Shown here piece by piece: positions 17,180 to 29,891 of a stretch of 64,000 nucleotides of DNA. Under the pieces are notes generated by a model. It did not search any database. It was given only the letters and a program-made list of their open reading frames with translations, and had not been told where the DNA came from. Origin of the DNA: Streptomyces klenkii (lineage in GTDB: Bacteria > Actinomycetota > Actinomycetes > Streptomycetales > Streptomycetaceae); contig NZ_RBAM01000007.1 in NCBI RefSeq assembly GCF_003626645.1, positions 434,001-498,000 on the forward strand, read 5' to 3'. Position numbers and translations under genes: made by a program. Each line of letters opens with the position of its first letter. Positions within the stretch are counted from its first letter, which is position 1.

Positions 17180-17968
17180 GTGACAACGGCTGTATCGATT
17201 CCCAAGACCGGGGGCAGCGGAGGGCGTACGGCCGTCGCGGCGAGGGCCCGCCAGGTCGTCAAGGCCTACGGGGCCGGCGAGACCCGCGTCACCGCCCTCG
17301 ACCAGGTGGACGTGGACATCGCCCGCGGGCAGTTCACCGCCATCATGGGCCCCTCCGGCTCCGGCAAGTCCACCCTGATGCACTGCCTGGCCGGCCTGGA
17401 CACCGTCACGTCCGGCCAGATCTTCATCGACGAGACCGAGATAACCGGCCTCAAGGACAAGAAGCTCACCCGGCTCCGCCGCGACCGCATCGGCTTCATC
17501 TTCCAGGCGTTCAACCTGCTCCCGACGCTCAACGCGATCGAGAACATCACGCTCCCCATGGACATCGCCGGCCGCAAGCCGGACAAGGCCTGGCTCGACC
17601 GCGTCGTGGAGACCGTAGGCCTCGCGGGCCGCCTCAAGCACCGGCCGAACCAGCTCTCCGGCGGCCAGCAGCAGCGCGTCGCCGTGGCCCGCGCCCTCGC
17701 CGCCCGCCCCGAGATCATCTTCGGTGACGAGCCGACCGGAAACCTCGACTCGCGCGCCGGCGCCGAGGTGCTGGGCTTCCTGCGCCAGTCCGTGGACGAG
17801 CTGGGCCAGACCATCGTCATGGTCACCCACGACCCCGTGGCCGCCTCGTACGCCGACCGCGTGCTCTACCTGGCCGACGGCCGCATCGTGGACGAGATGT
17901 ACAGCCCGACCGCCGACGCGGTCCTCGAGCGCATGAAGAACTTCGACGCCCGTGGACGGGTGTCGTGA
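17180..17968 (+). CDS. ABC transporter ATP-binding protein (MacB/LolD type), first pair
   Basis: This 262-residue ATPase energises the FtsX-like permease that overlaps its 3' end. Seen motifs are Walker A GPSGSGKST (near residue 57), Q-loop FQAFNLLPTLNA, signature LSGGQQQRVAVARAL, Walker B IIFGDEPTGNLD, and the switch His in VMVTHDP. The GTG at 17180 follows AAGGAG by 8 bases. The stop overlaps the permease GTG in GTGA (17965-17968). MacB-type pairs usually export peptides or lipids, or move lipoproteins by mechanotransmission, rather than import. A close paralogue lies at 49244-50026. Confidence 0.94.
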   Translation: MTTAVSIPKTGGSGGRTAVAARARQVVKAYGAGETRVTALDQVDVDIARGQFTAIMGPSGSGKSTLMHCLAGLDTVTSGQIFIDETEITGLKDKKLTRLRRDRIGFIFQAFNLLPTLNAIENITLPMDIAGRKPDKAWLDRVVETVGLAGRLKHRPNQLSGGQQQRVAVARALAARPEIIFGDEPTGNLDSRAGAEVLGFLRQSVDELGQTIVMVTHDPVAASYADRVLYLADGRIVDEMYSPTADAVLERMKNFDARGRVS

Positions 17969-20547
17969 CCGTCCTCAAGACCTCGATGCGCAACTTCGTC
18001 GCGCACAAGGGCCGCATGGCGCTCTCCGCCGTCGCGGTCCTGCTGTCGGTGGCGTTCGTGTGCGGCACGCTCGTCTTCACCGACACCATGAACGCCACGT
18101 TCGACAAGCTCTTCGCGAACACCGCCTCCGATGTCTCCGTCGGTCCCAAGAAGGACGACGACGCCCAGGAGACCGGCAAGCCGCAGGCCCTGCCGGCCGC
18201 CCTGCGGGCGAAGCTGGCGAAGGTCGACGGCGTCGCCAAGGTCGAGCCGCACGTCACCAGCATGCAGCTGACCGTCGTGAAGGGTAAGAACAAGAGCCTC
18301 AGCCCCACCTCCGGCGCCCCCACCGTGGGCACCAACTGGGACGAGAGCCAGCAGAAGTCCGTCGAGATCACCAGCGGTCACGCCCCGCACGGCGCGGCCG
18401 AGGCCGTCCTCGACGCCGACACCGCCGCCAAGCACGGCGTGAAGACGGGCGACGAGCTCCGCGTCCTCGCCGTCCCCGGCGACTTCACCGTGCGCGTCGC
18501 CGGCATCGCCACCTTCAAGACCACCAACCCCGGCGCCGCCCTCCTCTACTTCGACACCGCGACCGCGCAGACGAAGCTGCTCGGCAGCGCGGACGCCTTC
18601 AGCAGCTACGGGCTGACCGCCGCGTCCGGCGTCAGCGACGAGCAGCTCAAGGAGCGCGTCACCGCCGTCCTCGGCTCCTCAGCCGGCGGCTCCGATGAGT
18701 ACACAGTGCGCACCGCGGCCGAGTCCAAGGAGGAGAACAAGAAGAACGTCGGCTCCTTCCTCGACGTCATGAAGTACGCGCTGCTGGGCTTCGCCGGCAT
18801 CGCCGTCCTCGTCGGCATCTTCCTCATCGTCAACACCTTCTCCATGCTGGTCGCCCAGCGCACCCGGGAGATCGGCCTCATGCGGGCCATCGGCTCCAGC
18901 CGCCGGCAGATCCTGCGCTCGGTGCTCGTGGAGGCCGTGCTGCTCGGCGTCGTCGGCTCGGTGCTCGGCATCGGCGGCGGCATCGCCCTCGCCGTGGGGC
19001 TGATGGAGCTCATGGGCTCCATGGGCATGAAGCTCGACATGGGCGAGCTCACCATCAAGGCCGCGACGCCGGTCGTGGGCCTGACCATCGGCGTGCTCGT
19101 CACCGTGCTCGCCGCCGTCCTGCCCGCCGTCAAGGCCACCCGCATCTCCCCGATGTCCGCCCTGCGCGACGCCGGCACCCCGGCGGACGGCAAGGCCGGC
19201 AAGGTGCGCGCCACGATCGGCGTGCTGCTCACCGCCCTGGGCGGGCTGGCCCTGGTCGCCGCGGCGAAGGCGGACGACGCCAAGGCGGGCTCCGGCATGC
19301 TGGGCCTCGGCGTCTTCCTGTCCCTCGTCGGCTTCATCGTCGTCGGACCGCTGCTGGCCGGCTTCGTCGTCCGCGTGATCAGCGCGGTCGTGCTGCGGGT
19401 CTTCGGGCCCGTCGGCCGCCTCGCCGAGCGCAACGCGCTGCGCAACCCGCGGCGCACCGGAGCCACCGCCTCCGCGCTGATGATCGGCCTCGCGCTGGTC
19501 GCCGCGCTGTCGGTGGTCGGCTCCTCGATGGTCGCCTCGGCCACGGACCAGCTCGACAAGTCGGTGGGCGCGGACTTCATCATCCAGAACGAGAACGGGC
19601 AGCCGCTCAGCCCCGCGCAGAGCAAGGCCGTCCGGTCGGCGGGTGACGTCGCGCACTTCACCCGGATCACGACCGTCAACGCCAAGCTCACCCTCCCCGA
19701 CGGCAAGACCGTCAAGCAGGGCCTCAACGCCTCCGAGTCCACCTACGGCGAGGACCTGATCACAGAGACGGTGCAGGGCAAGTTCGCGGACGTCTGGGGC
19801 AAGGACGCCATGTCCGTGCCGGAGGGCTTCGCCAAGGACCATGGCATCAAGCTCGGGGACGAGCTGACCGTCGCGATGGCCGACGGCCGCACGGCCGGGC
19901 TCCGGGTGAAGGCCATCACCTCGGACGACACCAGCATCAACAAGGGCGGGATGTTCCTCGCCCTCGACACCGCCCGGCAGTACCTGCCCGCCGACAAGAT
20001 GCCGCTGGACATGCTGGTGCTGGCCAAGGCCTCCGACGGCAGGACCAAGGAGGCCGCCGCCGCCCTCAAGGCGTCCGTCGAGCAGTACCCGCAGATCAAG
20101 GTCCGCGACCAGTCCGACTACAAGAAGCTCATCCAGGACCAGGTCGGCCAGCTCCTCAACATGATCTACGGCCTGCTCGCCCTCGCGATCATCGTCGCGG
20201 TCCTGGGCGTCGTGAACACCCTGGCCCTGTCGGTCGTCGAACGCACCCGGGAGATCGGCCTCCTGCGCGCCATCGGCCTCTCGCGCCGCCAGATGCGCCG
20301 CATGATCCGCCTGGAGTCGGTCGTCATCGCCCTCTTCGGCGCCCTGCTCGGCCTCGGCCTGGGCATGGCCTGGGGCACCACGTCCCAGAAGCTCCTGGCC
20401 CTCCAGGGCCTGGGCGTCCTGGACATCCCCTGGCCGACGATCACCGCGGTCTTCCTCGGCTCAGCGGTCGTGGGCCTCCTCGCGGCCCTGGTCCCGGCAT
20501 TCCGGGCAGGCCGGATGAACGTCCTGAACGCGATCGCCACGGACTGA
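17965..20547 (+). CDS. FtsX-like ABC permease, first pair
   Basis: The 860-residue integral membrane protein has an N-terminal transmembrane helix (MALSAVAVLLSVAFVCGTLV), a large extracytoplasmic MacB-like domain (about 40-245), then two FtsX permease domains (about 265-400 and 715-855), each introduced by the typical RTREIGLLRAIG-type coupling helix, with more helices in the middle around 420-515 and a second extracytoplasmic domain at about 520-700. Start is a GTG overlapping the ATPase stop by 4 bases. It is the same size and layout as the permease at 46651-49170. Substrate unknown. A strong hairpin follows. Confidence 0.92.
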   Translation: MTVLKTSMRNFVAHKGRMALSAVAVLLSVAFVCGTLVFTDTMNATFDKLFANTASDVSVGPKKDDDAQETGKPQALPAALRAKLAKVDGVAKVEPHVTSMQLTVVKGKNKSLSPTSGAPTVGTNWDESQQKSVEITSGHAPHGAAEAVLDADTAAKHGVKTGDELRVLAVPGDFTVRVAGIATFKTTNPGAALLYFDTATAQTKLLGSADAFSSYGLTAASGVSDEQLKERVTAVLGSSAGGSDEYTVRTAAESKEENKKNVGSFLDVMKYALLGFAGIAVLVGIFLIVNTFSMLVAQRTREIGLMRAIGSSRRQILRSVLVEAVLLGVVGSVLGIGGGIALAVGLMELMGSMGMKLDMGELTIKAATPVVGLTIGVLVTVLAAVLPAVKATRISPMSALRDAGTPADGKAGKVRATIGVLLTALGGLALVAAAKADDAKAGSGMLGLGVFLSLVGFIVVGPLLAGFVVRVISAVVLRVFGPVGRLAERNALRNPRRTGATASALMIGLALVAALSVVGSSMVASATDQLDKSVGADFIIQNENGQPLSPAQSKAVRSAGDVAHFTRITTVNAKLTLPDGKTVKQGLNASESTYGEDLITETVQGKFADVWGKDAMSVPEGFAKDHGIKLGDELTVAMADGRTAGLRVKAITSDDTSINKGGMFLALDTARQYLPADKMPLDMLVLAKASDGRTKEAAAALKASVEQYPQIKVRDQSDYKKLIQDQVGQLLNMIYGLLALAIIVAVLGVVNTLALSVVERTREIGLLRAIGLSRRQMRRMIRLESVVIALFGALLGLGLGMAWGTTSQKLLALQGLGVLDIPWPTITAVFLGSAVVGLLAALVPAFRAGRMNVLNAIATD

Positions 20548-20581
20548 CCTCCGGCCGGGGGAAAACCGGCCGGAAAAAACC

Positions 20582-20626
20582 AGCCCGGCCCGGACGTGCC
20601 ACGGGGGTGCGCGTCCGGGCCGGGCT
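20582..20626 (+). terminator. 15-bp hairpin after the first ABC operon
   Basis: Arms 20582-20596 and 20612-20626 are perfectly complementary and are followed by CCTTT. A smaller CCGGCC hairpin precedes it. Confidence 0.8.
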
Positions 20627-20729
20627 CCTTTGCGCCCGGCCCGGGGTGCGTAAAGGCCCGGCCTCCCGGAGAGGCGACGCTCTGCCGCCCGGTTGCCGTA
20701 CGGTGATCGGGGCATCCTTGGGAGGACTC

Positions 20730-21089
20730 ATGACCACGCAGCCGGTTCACGACGGTGGGGCGCTGATCCCCAGACCCGAGAAGACGTTCCCCGCGTTGCG
20801 GGCGGCGCTCGCGCAGGTCGCGCCGTCCCGGCTGGCGGAGATGGCGACGGAGCGGGACACGGTCTTCACGATGGCCACTCAGACCAACAGTCTCGGGCCG
20901 ATCGCCATGTTCCAGCTCAAGTGGGCCACTGTGATCGAGGTCGAGCGGTTTCCTGAGGTCGCGCGGCGGCTGCACGCGGCCGAGCGCGCCGCGCAGTCCC
21001 TCGACAGGGACGATCCGGCGTGGCGGGCCGCGATGGACGGGATCCGGGAGATCATGGACACGGCCAGGGCGCAGGTAGCCGATGGGTGA
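20730..21089 (+). CDS. DUF6247 family protein, possible antitoxin-like first gene
   Basis: The 119-residue protein (RPEKTFPALRAALAQVAPSR ... IEVERFPEVARRLHAAERAA) is mainly helical, charged and soluble. I recognise it as DUF6247, a small actinobacterial family of unknown function. GGAGG lies 5 bases before the ATG at 20730. Its stop overlaps the start of the next gene by 8 bases, as in many toxin-antitoxin operons; here the partner is frameshifted. A DNA-binding or antitoxin role is an inference from context only. Confidence 0.7.
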   Translation: MTTQPVHDGGALIPRPEKTFPALRAALAQVAPSRLAEMATERDTVFTMATQTNSLGPIAMFQLKWATVIEVERFPEVARRLHAAERAAQSLDRDDPAWRAAMDGIREIMDTARAQVADG

Positions 21090-21344
21090 ATGGGGCTGGG
21101 AGTACGACCCCGACGCCCGGCACGTCATCGGCGAGACGCCGACCTCGCCTTCGTCGCACGGGTGGAAGAGCGTGCCGACGAGCTGGTCCGGGCAGCGGCG
21201 GCTCTCTATCTGGACGGTGCCTCTTACCGGGGCCGGTCACCCGGGGGGCAGGAGGAAATCCTCCCCGGAGGGATGTTCCAGTATCTGACCGTCGTGCGGC
21301 AGCAGTGCCTGTACATCGTCCAGGTCATCGCCTGGCCACTCTGA
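21082..21344 (+). pseudogene. Frameshifted small gene downstream of DUF6247
   Basis: The frame starting at ATG 21082 reads MGEWGWEYDPDARHVIGETP, then loses coding character. The neighbouring frame continues from about 21141 as DLAFVARVEERADELVRA ... GGMFQYLTVVRQQCLYIVQV to a stop at 21344. Adding one C in the CC run at 21139-21140 restores a single 87-residue frame (IGETP-DLAFVARVEERADEL). The rebuilt C-terminal pattern (hydrophobic beta-strands ending YLTVVRQQCLYIVQVI) is like that of small RelE/ParE-type toxins, but that is only a resemblance. Either a real inactivating deletion or a sequencing error. Confidence 0.6.
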
Positions 21345-21491
21345 CCGGCGCGGGCGGGGGCGTCCCCGGTCCCGGAACCGTCGGGCCGCGGTTGTCGGTG
21401 GTGCGTCGTAGGCTGGGCTCACCCGGCCCGTGGACACGTGTCGGGCCGTTCGCGTTGTCACCCCTTGTCACCCGGGACGGAAAAAGCCTCC

Positions 21492-25025
<3,534 letters not shown>

Positions 25026-25061
25026 GGCGCCGGCCCGGCCGACGGGCGCAGGGGGCGGGGG

Positions 25062-26546
25062 TCAGGAGGCCGCCGCCCCCGACCTCTTCAGCACCACATA
25101 GCCCCCCTCGCTGCCGAGGAGCGCGTACCGCGCCCCGGGGTGCATCCGTTCCCCGTCCGCGATCAGGTCCCCCGGGCCCTTGCCGTCCGCCATGCGCATG
25201 GCTATGTAGTCGGGGGTGATGCCGCGGGTGTCGCCGATCCAGAAGACCCGGCACCGGCCGGCGAGGCGGCTTATCGGGGCTATGTCGGCCTCGACGCTCG
25301 CCCCGTCGGGGATGCGGTCCAGGAGCCGCTCGGTCGCCCGGACGCTCTCGGGGACGCTGTACGTGCCGGACTCGGTCAGGGAGTACAGGGGCAGGGACGC
25401 GGTCAGGGCGAGGGACGCGGCGAGCACCGCGCCCGGCAGGTGGTGCGCGTACGAGCGCAGCAGCGGGCGGCGGCTGTCGCGGGCCCGGGCCAGGGCGTCG
25501 GTGAGCGCGATGAGGACGACGGGCATCAGGACGGCGTTGTAGTGCCAGTCCGTGCCCCAGTAGTGGTCGTCGTGGGAGGCGAACCGCCACGCGAGCGTCG
25601 GCACGGCGGCGATCAGAACCGGGGAGCGCAGGGCCAGCAGGCCGGTGGTGGGCAGCAGGATCCACAGCAGGGTGCGTATCGCGGTGTCGGCGGGGATGGT
25701 GGCGGGGGATCCGTCGCCCCCGCCGCCGTCGAGCTTGTTCCAGTAGTCGTAGGCGCCGCCGGTGTTGAAACCGGGGATGATCAGCCCGAACGTGATCGCG
25801 GCGGCCGCCAGGCCGAAGGCCACCAGCCCGGTGGCCAGCGGGGCCGCTCCCCGGGGGACGCCCTCGCCGCGGGACTTCGCGCCGCGCAGCCGGATCAGGA
25901 TGATCGCGCCGATCGCGGCCGCCGTGATGCCCAGGTCCTCCTTCACCAGGACGAGGGGCACGGCCCACCAGACCGCGGCCCGCCAGCGCCCGCGCACCAC
26001 CGCTTCGAGGGAGAACGCGAGCAGCGGCATCGCGAAGGCGATCTCGTGGAAGTCGAAGTCGACCGCGCGCTGGACGCCCCACGACAGGCCGTAGGCGATG
26101 CCGATGGCCAGTCCGCGCTTGCGGCCGAGCAGCCCGGCGGCGAGCCGGGCGACCGGTATCGCGGACAGGGCGAAGAGCGCGGCCTGGGCGACGAGCAGGG
26201 TGACCGGGGTGGGGAAGATCCGGTAGAGGGGGGCGAGCAGGGCGGTGACCGGGCTGAAGTGGTCGCCGAGGATGTTGGTGCCCGGGCCCTTGAGGTCGGC
26301 TATGGGCGCCTGGAGGTGGGCGTAGCCGCGGACGGCCTGCTCGAAGATACCCAGGTCCCAGGACATGGTGAGCATGCGGCGGTGCCGGCACAGGGACAGC
26401 GCGGTGTAGAGGACGAAGAGGGCTCCCGCGAGCCAGTACGGATCCCAGCGCGGGGCGCGCAGGGCCGCGGCGCGGGGCCGGGCGCCGGGTGCCGCCTCGG
26501 CCGCGGGCCCGCCCGGTGCCGGAACGGTGGCGGCGGCCGAGTCCAT
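25062..26546 (-). CDS. DUF2079 integral membrane protein
   Basis: The 494-residue polytopic protein has about ten hydrophobic helices and the family features of DUF2079: WDLGIFEQAVRGYA near residue 75, GDHFSPVTALLAPLYRIFPT, VDFDFHEIAFAMPLLAFSLE and FASHDDHYWGTDWHYNAVL. The fold resembles membrane GT-C glycosyltransferases, and the Asp/His residues in the first loop (WDLGIFEQ, DFHE) are where such enzymes keep their catalytic site. The ATG at 26546 has AAAGGA about 8 bases upstream; the longer frame is not conserved. Ala/Pro-rich 40-residue N-terminus. A substrate cannot be inferred. Confidence 0.85.
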   Translation of the reverse strand: MDSAAATVPAPGGPAAEAAPGARPRAAALRAPRWDPYWLAGALFVLYTALSLCRHRRMLTMSWDLGIFEQAVRGYAHLQAPIADLKGPGTNILGDHFSPVTALLAPLYRIFPTPVTLLVAQAALFALSAIPVARLAAGLLGRKRGLAIGIAYGLSWGVQRAVDFDFHEIAFAMPLLAFSLEAVVRGRWRAAVWWAVPLVLVKEDLGITAAAIGAIILIRLRGAKSRGEGVPRGAAPLATGLVAFGLAAAAITFGLIIPGFNTGGAYDYWNKLDGGGGDGSPATIPADTAIRTLLWILLPTTGLLALRSPVLIAAVPTLAWRFASHDDHYWGTDWHYNAVLMPVVLIALTDALARARDSRRPLLRSYAHHLPGAVLAASLALTASLPLYSLTESGTYSVPESVRATERLLDRIPDGASVEADIAPISRLAGRCRVFWIGDTRGITPDYIAMRMADGKGPGDLIADGERMHPGARYALLGSEGGYVVLKRSGAAAS

Positions 26547-26738
26547 GGGGGAGTCCTTTGTCCGGGAACGGTGGGATGACTGAGCGACGGCTGAGCGACG
26601 CCCGAGCAACAGCTGAGGGATGACTGTCGGAAAAGATACGCGGAGCCTCGCCGGAGCCCGGCCTCCTTTCCGAGAGACGAGCGGTCTCCCGGCGCGGTTC
26701 GGCCGGAATGTGTCGTCCTTCTCTCAGGCCCCCGCCGT

Positions 26739-27440
26739 TCAGCCCGTCTTCTTCCAGTCGGAGCAGCCGGTGGTCTTGAAGTAGGCGTCGCCGGGGGCGA
26801 TGGTCACGACGGCGTTGCCCGTGACGTTGTCGTTGGCGAGGATCGAGTCCGCGCTCTCGTGCAGGGCGTCCTTGGCCCGCTCCCAGTAGCAGCCGTCCTG
26901 CTTGTTGCCGGCCGACTTGTAGGTGCCGGGGGCTATGTCGGCCCCCACCTTGTACATGCCGTTGCCGGGCATCTCGGTCTTCGGGCTCCCGGCTGCTTCG
27001 CCCTCGGCCACGCGCTCCCAGCTCTTGCAGCCCTGCGTCTTGAAGATCTTGTCCCCGGCCTTGACCGTCACGTACGAGGCGCCGATCACGTTGTCGTTGG
27101 CGAGGATCGCGTCGGGGTCGCCGCTGGAGTCCTTGGCGCGCTCCCAGTAGCACCCGAGCTTGTTGCCGAGCGAGCGGTAGGTGCCGGGCTCGAGGTCCGA
27201 GCCGACCTGATAGGTGCCGCTTCCCTTCAGGGAGCCCTTCGCGGCCTTCTCCTTTCCTTCGCCGCCCCCCTGGCCCTTCTTCTCCGCCTGCCCCGCGGCG
27301 GAGGCCTTGCCGTCGCCGCTGTCGCCGCCACCGCTCAGGGCGCCGCCGATGCCCACGACCACGACGAGGGCGCCCGCGGCCGTGAGGAGCTTGTGCCGCG
27401 CGAACCAGTTCCGCTGCTTGGGCTGGGAGTGCTGAGACAT
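26739..27440 (-). CDS. Membrane-anchored protein with two tandem copies of an extracellular domain
   Basis: The 233-residue protein has a single N-terminal helix (HKLLTAAGALVVVVGIGGAL), a Gly/Lys-rich spacer, and two repeats of about 70 residues. Each repeat runs GTYQVGSDLEPGTYRS - GCYWERAKD - DAILANDNV - VTVKAGDKIFKTQGC-x-W (first at about 78-147, second at about 160-231); the two conserved Cys in each repeat may form a disulfide. I do not know a function for this domain, which is common in Streptomyces secreted proteins. AAAGG lies upstream of the ATG at 27440; a GTG at 27449 is also possible. Single gene. Confidence 0.75.
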   Translation of the reverse strand: MSQHSQPKQRNWFARHKLLTAAGALVVVVGIGGALSGGGDSGDGKASAAGQAEKKGQGGGEGKEKAAKGSLKGSGTYQVGSDLEPGTYRSLGNKLGCYWERAKDSSGDPDAILANDNVIGASYVTVKAGDKIFKTQGCKSWERVAEGEAAGSPKTEMPGNGMYKVGADIAPGTYKSAGNKQDGCYWERAKDALHESADSILANDNVTGNAVVTIAPGDAYFKTTGCSDWKKTG

Positions 27441-27574
27441 GACTGACACCTTTCGGCGGGGAAATCTTCTCGAACCGACGAGTCAATGACAGCAGAGCCT
27501 GTGAACCGAGTCAACCACGTTCACGCGATGAGGTGAGTTCACGTCTGTGAAGGGGTGTGTGCGGGTCTCGCGGG

Positions 27575-27580
27575 TATGCT
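27575..27580 (+). promoter_or_regulatory. -10-like TATGCT upstream of the methylase gene
   Basis: TATGCT lies 66 bases before the start at 27647. The stretch just upstream (27497-27553) contains several GTGAA/TTCAC half-sites that could be a regulatory region shared with the divergent gene. No clear -35. Confidence 0.3.
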
Positions 27581-27646
27581 CGGCACCACAGCGACGAGGC
27601 GGGCCGGCTCCGTGCAGGCAGGGTCGGGTAGGAGAGGGGAAGCCGG

Positions 27647-29755
27647 ATGCCGGACAGCGACAGCGCAGCGGAGGTGACCGCGGCCGGGATCGCCCGGCTG
27701 GCCGGAGTGGGCCGCGCGGCCGTCAGCAACTGGCGCAGGCGCCACCCCGACTTCCCGCAGCCGATAGGGGGCAGCGAGACCAGCCCCACGTTCGCCCTCG
27801 GCGACGTCGAGCAGTGGCTGCGCCACCAGGGCAAGCTCGCCGAGGTCCCGCTGCGCGAGCGGGTCTGGCAGCAGGTCGCCGGCCACCCCGCCGGAGCCGT
27901 GACCGCCCTGCGCTACGCGGGCTCCGTCCTCCTCCTCGTCCGGGACCGGCCCGCCGCCTGGCTGGAGCTGGCCGCCCTCGGTGACCTCAAGCTCTCCGAG
28001 CAGCTGCCCTCGGCCCTGGAGTCCGCGCTCGCCGCCCGCCTGGGGCGGCACCACCCCGTCGGCGTCCCCACCACCGCCGAGCTGGCCGTCTCCTCCGCCC
28101 TGCTGCGCGGCGCCGCCGAGCTCGCCTCCGGGCGCGGCGCCGCCCACGTCTACGAATTCCTCCTGGGCCGCCACCTCGACGCCAACCCCCGGCAGTACAC
28201 CCTCACCCCGCCCGGCCCCGCCGAGCTCATGGCCGCCCTCGGCGAGGGAAGCCCCGCCGACCGCCACCGGCCGCGCACCGTCCTCGACCCCGCCTGCGGC
28301 ACCGGCGGCCTCCTCCACGCCGCCGCGGCCGGCACGGGCGCCCCCGCGCCGGCGGTCCTCGGACAGGAGGCCGACCCCGGCCTCGCGGCGCTCACCGCCC
28401 TGCGCCTCGCCCTGCACAGCGACGCCCGGGTCCGGGTGCGCGCGGGCGACAGCCTCCGCGCCGACGCCTTCCCGGACACCGCCGCCGACACGGTGCTGTG
28501 CCACCCCCCGTTCAACGAGCGCAACTGGGGCCATGAGGAGCTCGCCTACGACCCGCGCTGGGAGTACGGCTTCCCCGCCCGCACCGAGTCCGAGCTCGCC
28601 TGGGTCCAGCACGCCCTCGCCCGGCTGCGCGACGGCGGCACCGCCGTCCTGCTGATGCCCCCCGCCGCGGCCTCCCGCCGCTCCGGCCGCCGCATCCGCG
28701 CCGACCTCCTGCGCCGCGGCGCCCTGCGCGCCGTGATCGCCCTGCCGGCGGGCGCCGCCCCGCCCTACAACATCCCGCTGCACGTGTGGGTGCTGCGCCG
28801 GCCCGGCGCCCAGGCCTCGCCCGTCCCGCACGTCCTCCTGGCCGAGACGGGCGACCTCGCCCCGGCCGGCCGCGACAAGCTGCCCTGGCAGGCCGTGCGC
28901 ACCGAGGTCCTCGGCGCCTGGGAGGAGTTCGAGCGGCACGGCACCGTCGAGGAGAGGCCCGGCCGGTGCCGCTCCCTCCCCGTCATCGACCTGCTCGACG
29001 ACGACGTCGACCTCGCCCCCGCCCGCCACCTGCCGCCGCCCGCCGCCGGCAGCGGCGCGGCCGAGCTCACCGACATCCACGACCGGCTCCTGGCCGCCCT
29101 GCGGCGCACCGGCGAGCTCACCCCCGCCCCGCCCGCCGCTCCCGGGGACCCGGCCCGCTGGCCCACCACCACCGTCGGCGAGCTCGCCCGGGCCGGGGCG
29201 CTGGTGCTGCGCGCGGGCGGCCCGGGGGCGGTGCCCGACCCGGGCGCCGCCGCCCCGCCGGTGCTCACCGACTACGACGTGAAGGGGGGCGGCGGCCCCA
29301 CGGGCACGCTGCCCGAGGGGCAGGCCGAGGAGCCGGTCCTGGTGCGGGCCGGGGATGTCGTCGTCCCCGTCGTCGGCGATGTCACCGTGGCCCGCGTCAT
29401 CGGCGAGGAGACGGCCGGCGCCGCCCTCGGCCGGGGCCTGTTCCTGCTGCGGCCCGACCCGGCCGCCCTCGACCCGTGGTTCCTCGCCGGCTTCCTGCGC
29501 GGCACCGCCAACCAGCGCCAGGCCAGCAGCTACGCCTCCACCGCCACCCGCCTCGACGTCCGCCGGCTCCAGGTGCCCCGCCTCCCGCTCGCCGACCAGC
29601 GGCGCTACGGCGGCCGCTTCCGCGGACTCGCGGAGTTCGAGGAGGCGCTGCGGCGGGCGGAGCGGCTGGGGGAGCGGCTGGTGCAGGGGATGTTCGACGG
29701 GCTGACGGACGGGAGCGTCCGGCCGGAAGGCATCCCGGGACGCATCCCGGACTAA
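27647..29755 (+). CDS. N-6 DNA methylase-like protein with HsdS-like C-terminal domain, altered NPPF motif
   Basis: The 702-residue protein starts with a helix-turn-helix (TAAGIARLAGVGRAAVSNWR, residues 11-30), followed by an N-6 adenine methylase core: motif I LDPACGTGGLL (AdoMet site, near residue 214) and a motif IV that reads HPPF at residues 286-289 instead of N/D-PP-Y/F. The C-terminal ~230 residues resemble half of a type I specificity subunit (WPTTTVGELARAGALVLRA ... VPRLPLADQRRYGGRFRGL). So it looks like an HsdM-HsdS fusion, but no HsdR or other restriction gene is nearby. The His in place of the catalytic Asn suggests it may bind rather than methylate DNA. GGAGAGGGGAAG precedes the ATG at 27647. 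Confidence 0.85.
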   Translation: MPDSDSAAEVTAAGIARLAGVGRAAVSNWRRRHPDFPQPIGGSETSPTFALGDVEQWLRHQGKLAEVPLRERVWQQVAGHPAGAVTALRYAGSVLLLVRDRPAAWLELAALGDLKLSEQLPSALESALAARLGRHHPVGVPTTAELAVSSALLRGAAELASGRGAAHVYEFLLGRHLDANPRQYTLTPPGPAELMAALGEGSPADRHRPRTVLDPACGTGGLLHAAAAGTGAPAPAVLGQEADPGLAALTALRLALHSDARVRVRAGDSLRADAFPDTAADTVLCHPPFNERNWGHEELAYDPRWEYGFPARTESELAWVQHALARLRDGGTAVLLMPPAAASRRSGRRIRADLLRRGALRAVIALPAGAAPPYNIPLHVWVLRRPGAQASPVPHVLLAETGDLAPAGRDKLPWQAVRTEVLGAWEEFERHGTVEERPGRCRSLPVIDLLDDDVDLAPARHLPPPAAGSGAAELTDIHDRLLAALRRTGELTPAPPAAPGDPARWPTTTVGELARAGALVLRAGGPGAVPDPGAAAPPVLTDYDVKGGGGPTGTLPEGQAEEPVLVRAGDVVVPVVGDVTVARVIGEETAGAALGRGLFLLRPDPAALDPWFLAGFLRGTANQRQASSYASTATRLDVRRLQVPRLPLADQRRYGGRFRGLAEFEEALRRAERLGERLVQGMFDGLTDGSVRPEGIPGRIPD

Positions 29756-29849
29756 ATCCCGGAATGAGTGCTTCCGCGAGGTCCGCGTGGTTCGAGTGAC
29801 CTGTCACACCGTCTGATGTGGGCAACCTGGGGTGAGTTGCCCGTGTCGG

Positions 29850-29859
29850 TATATAGGCT
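29850..29859 (+). promoter_or_regulatory. Overlapping -10 candidates TATATA/TAGGCT
   Basis: TATATAGGCT contains two -10-like boxes about 35 bases before the ATG at 29892. No consensus -35 is visible. It probably drives the membrane gene and kinase. Confidence 0.4.
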
Positions 29860-29891
29860 CAGGACACAAACGCGCACTCCAGGAGCGAGGA

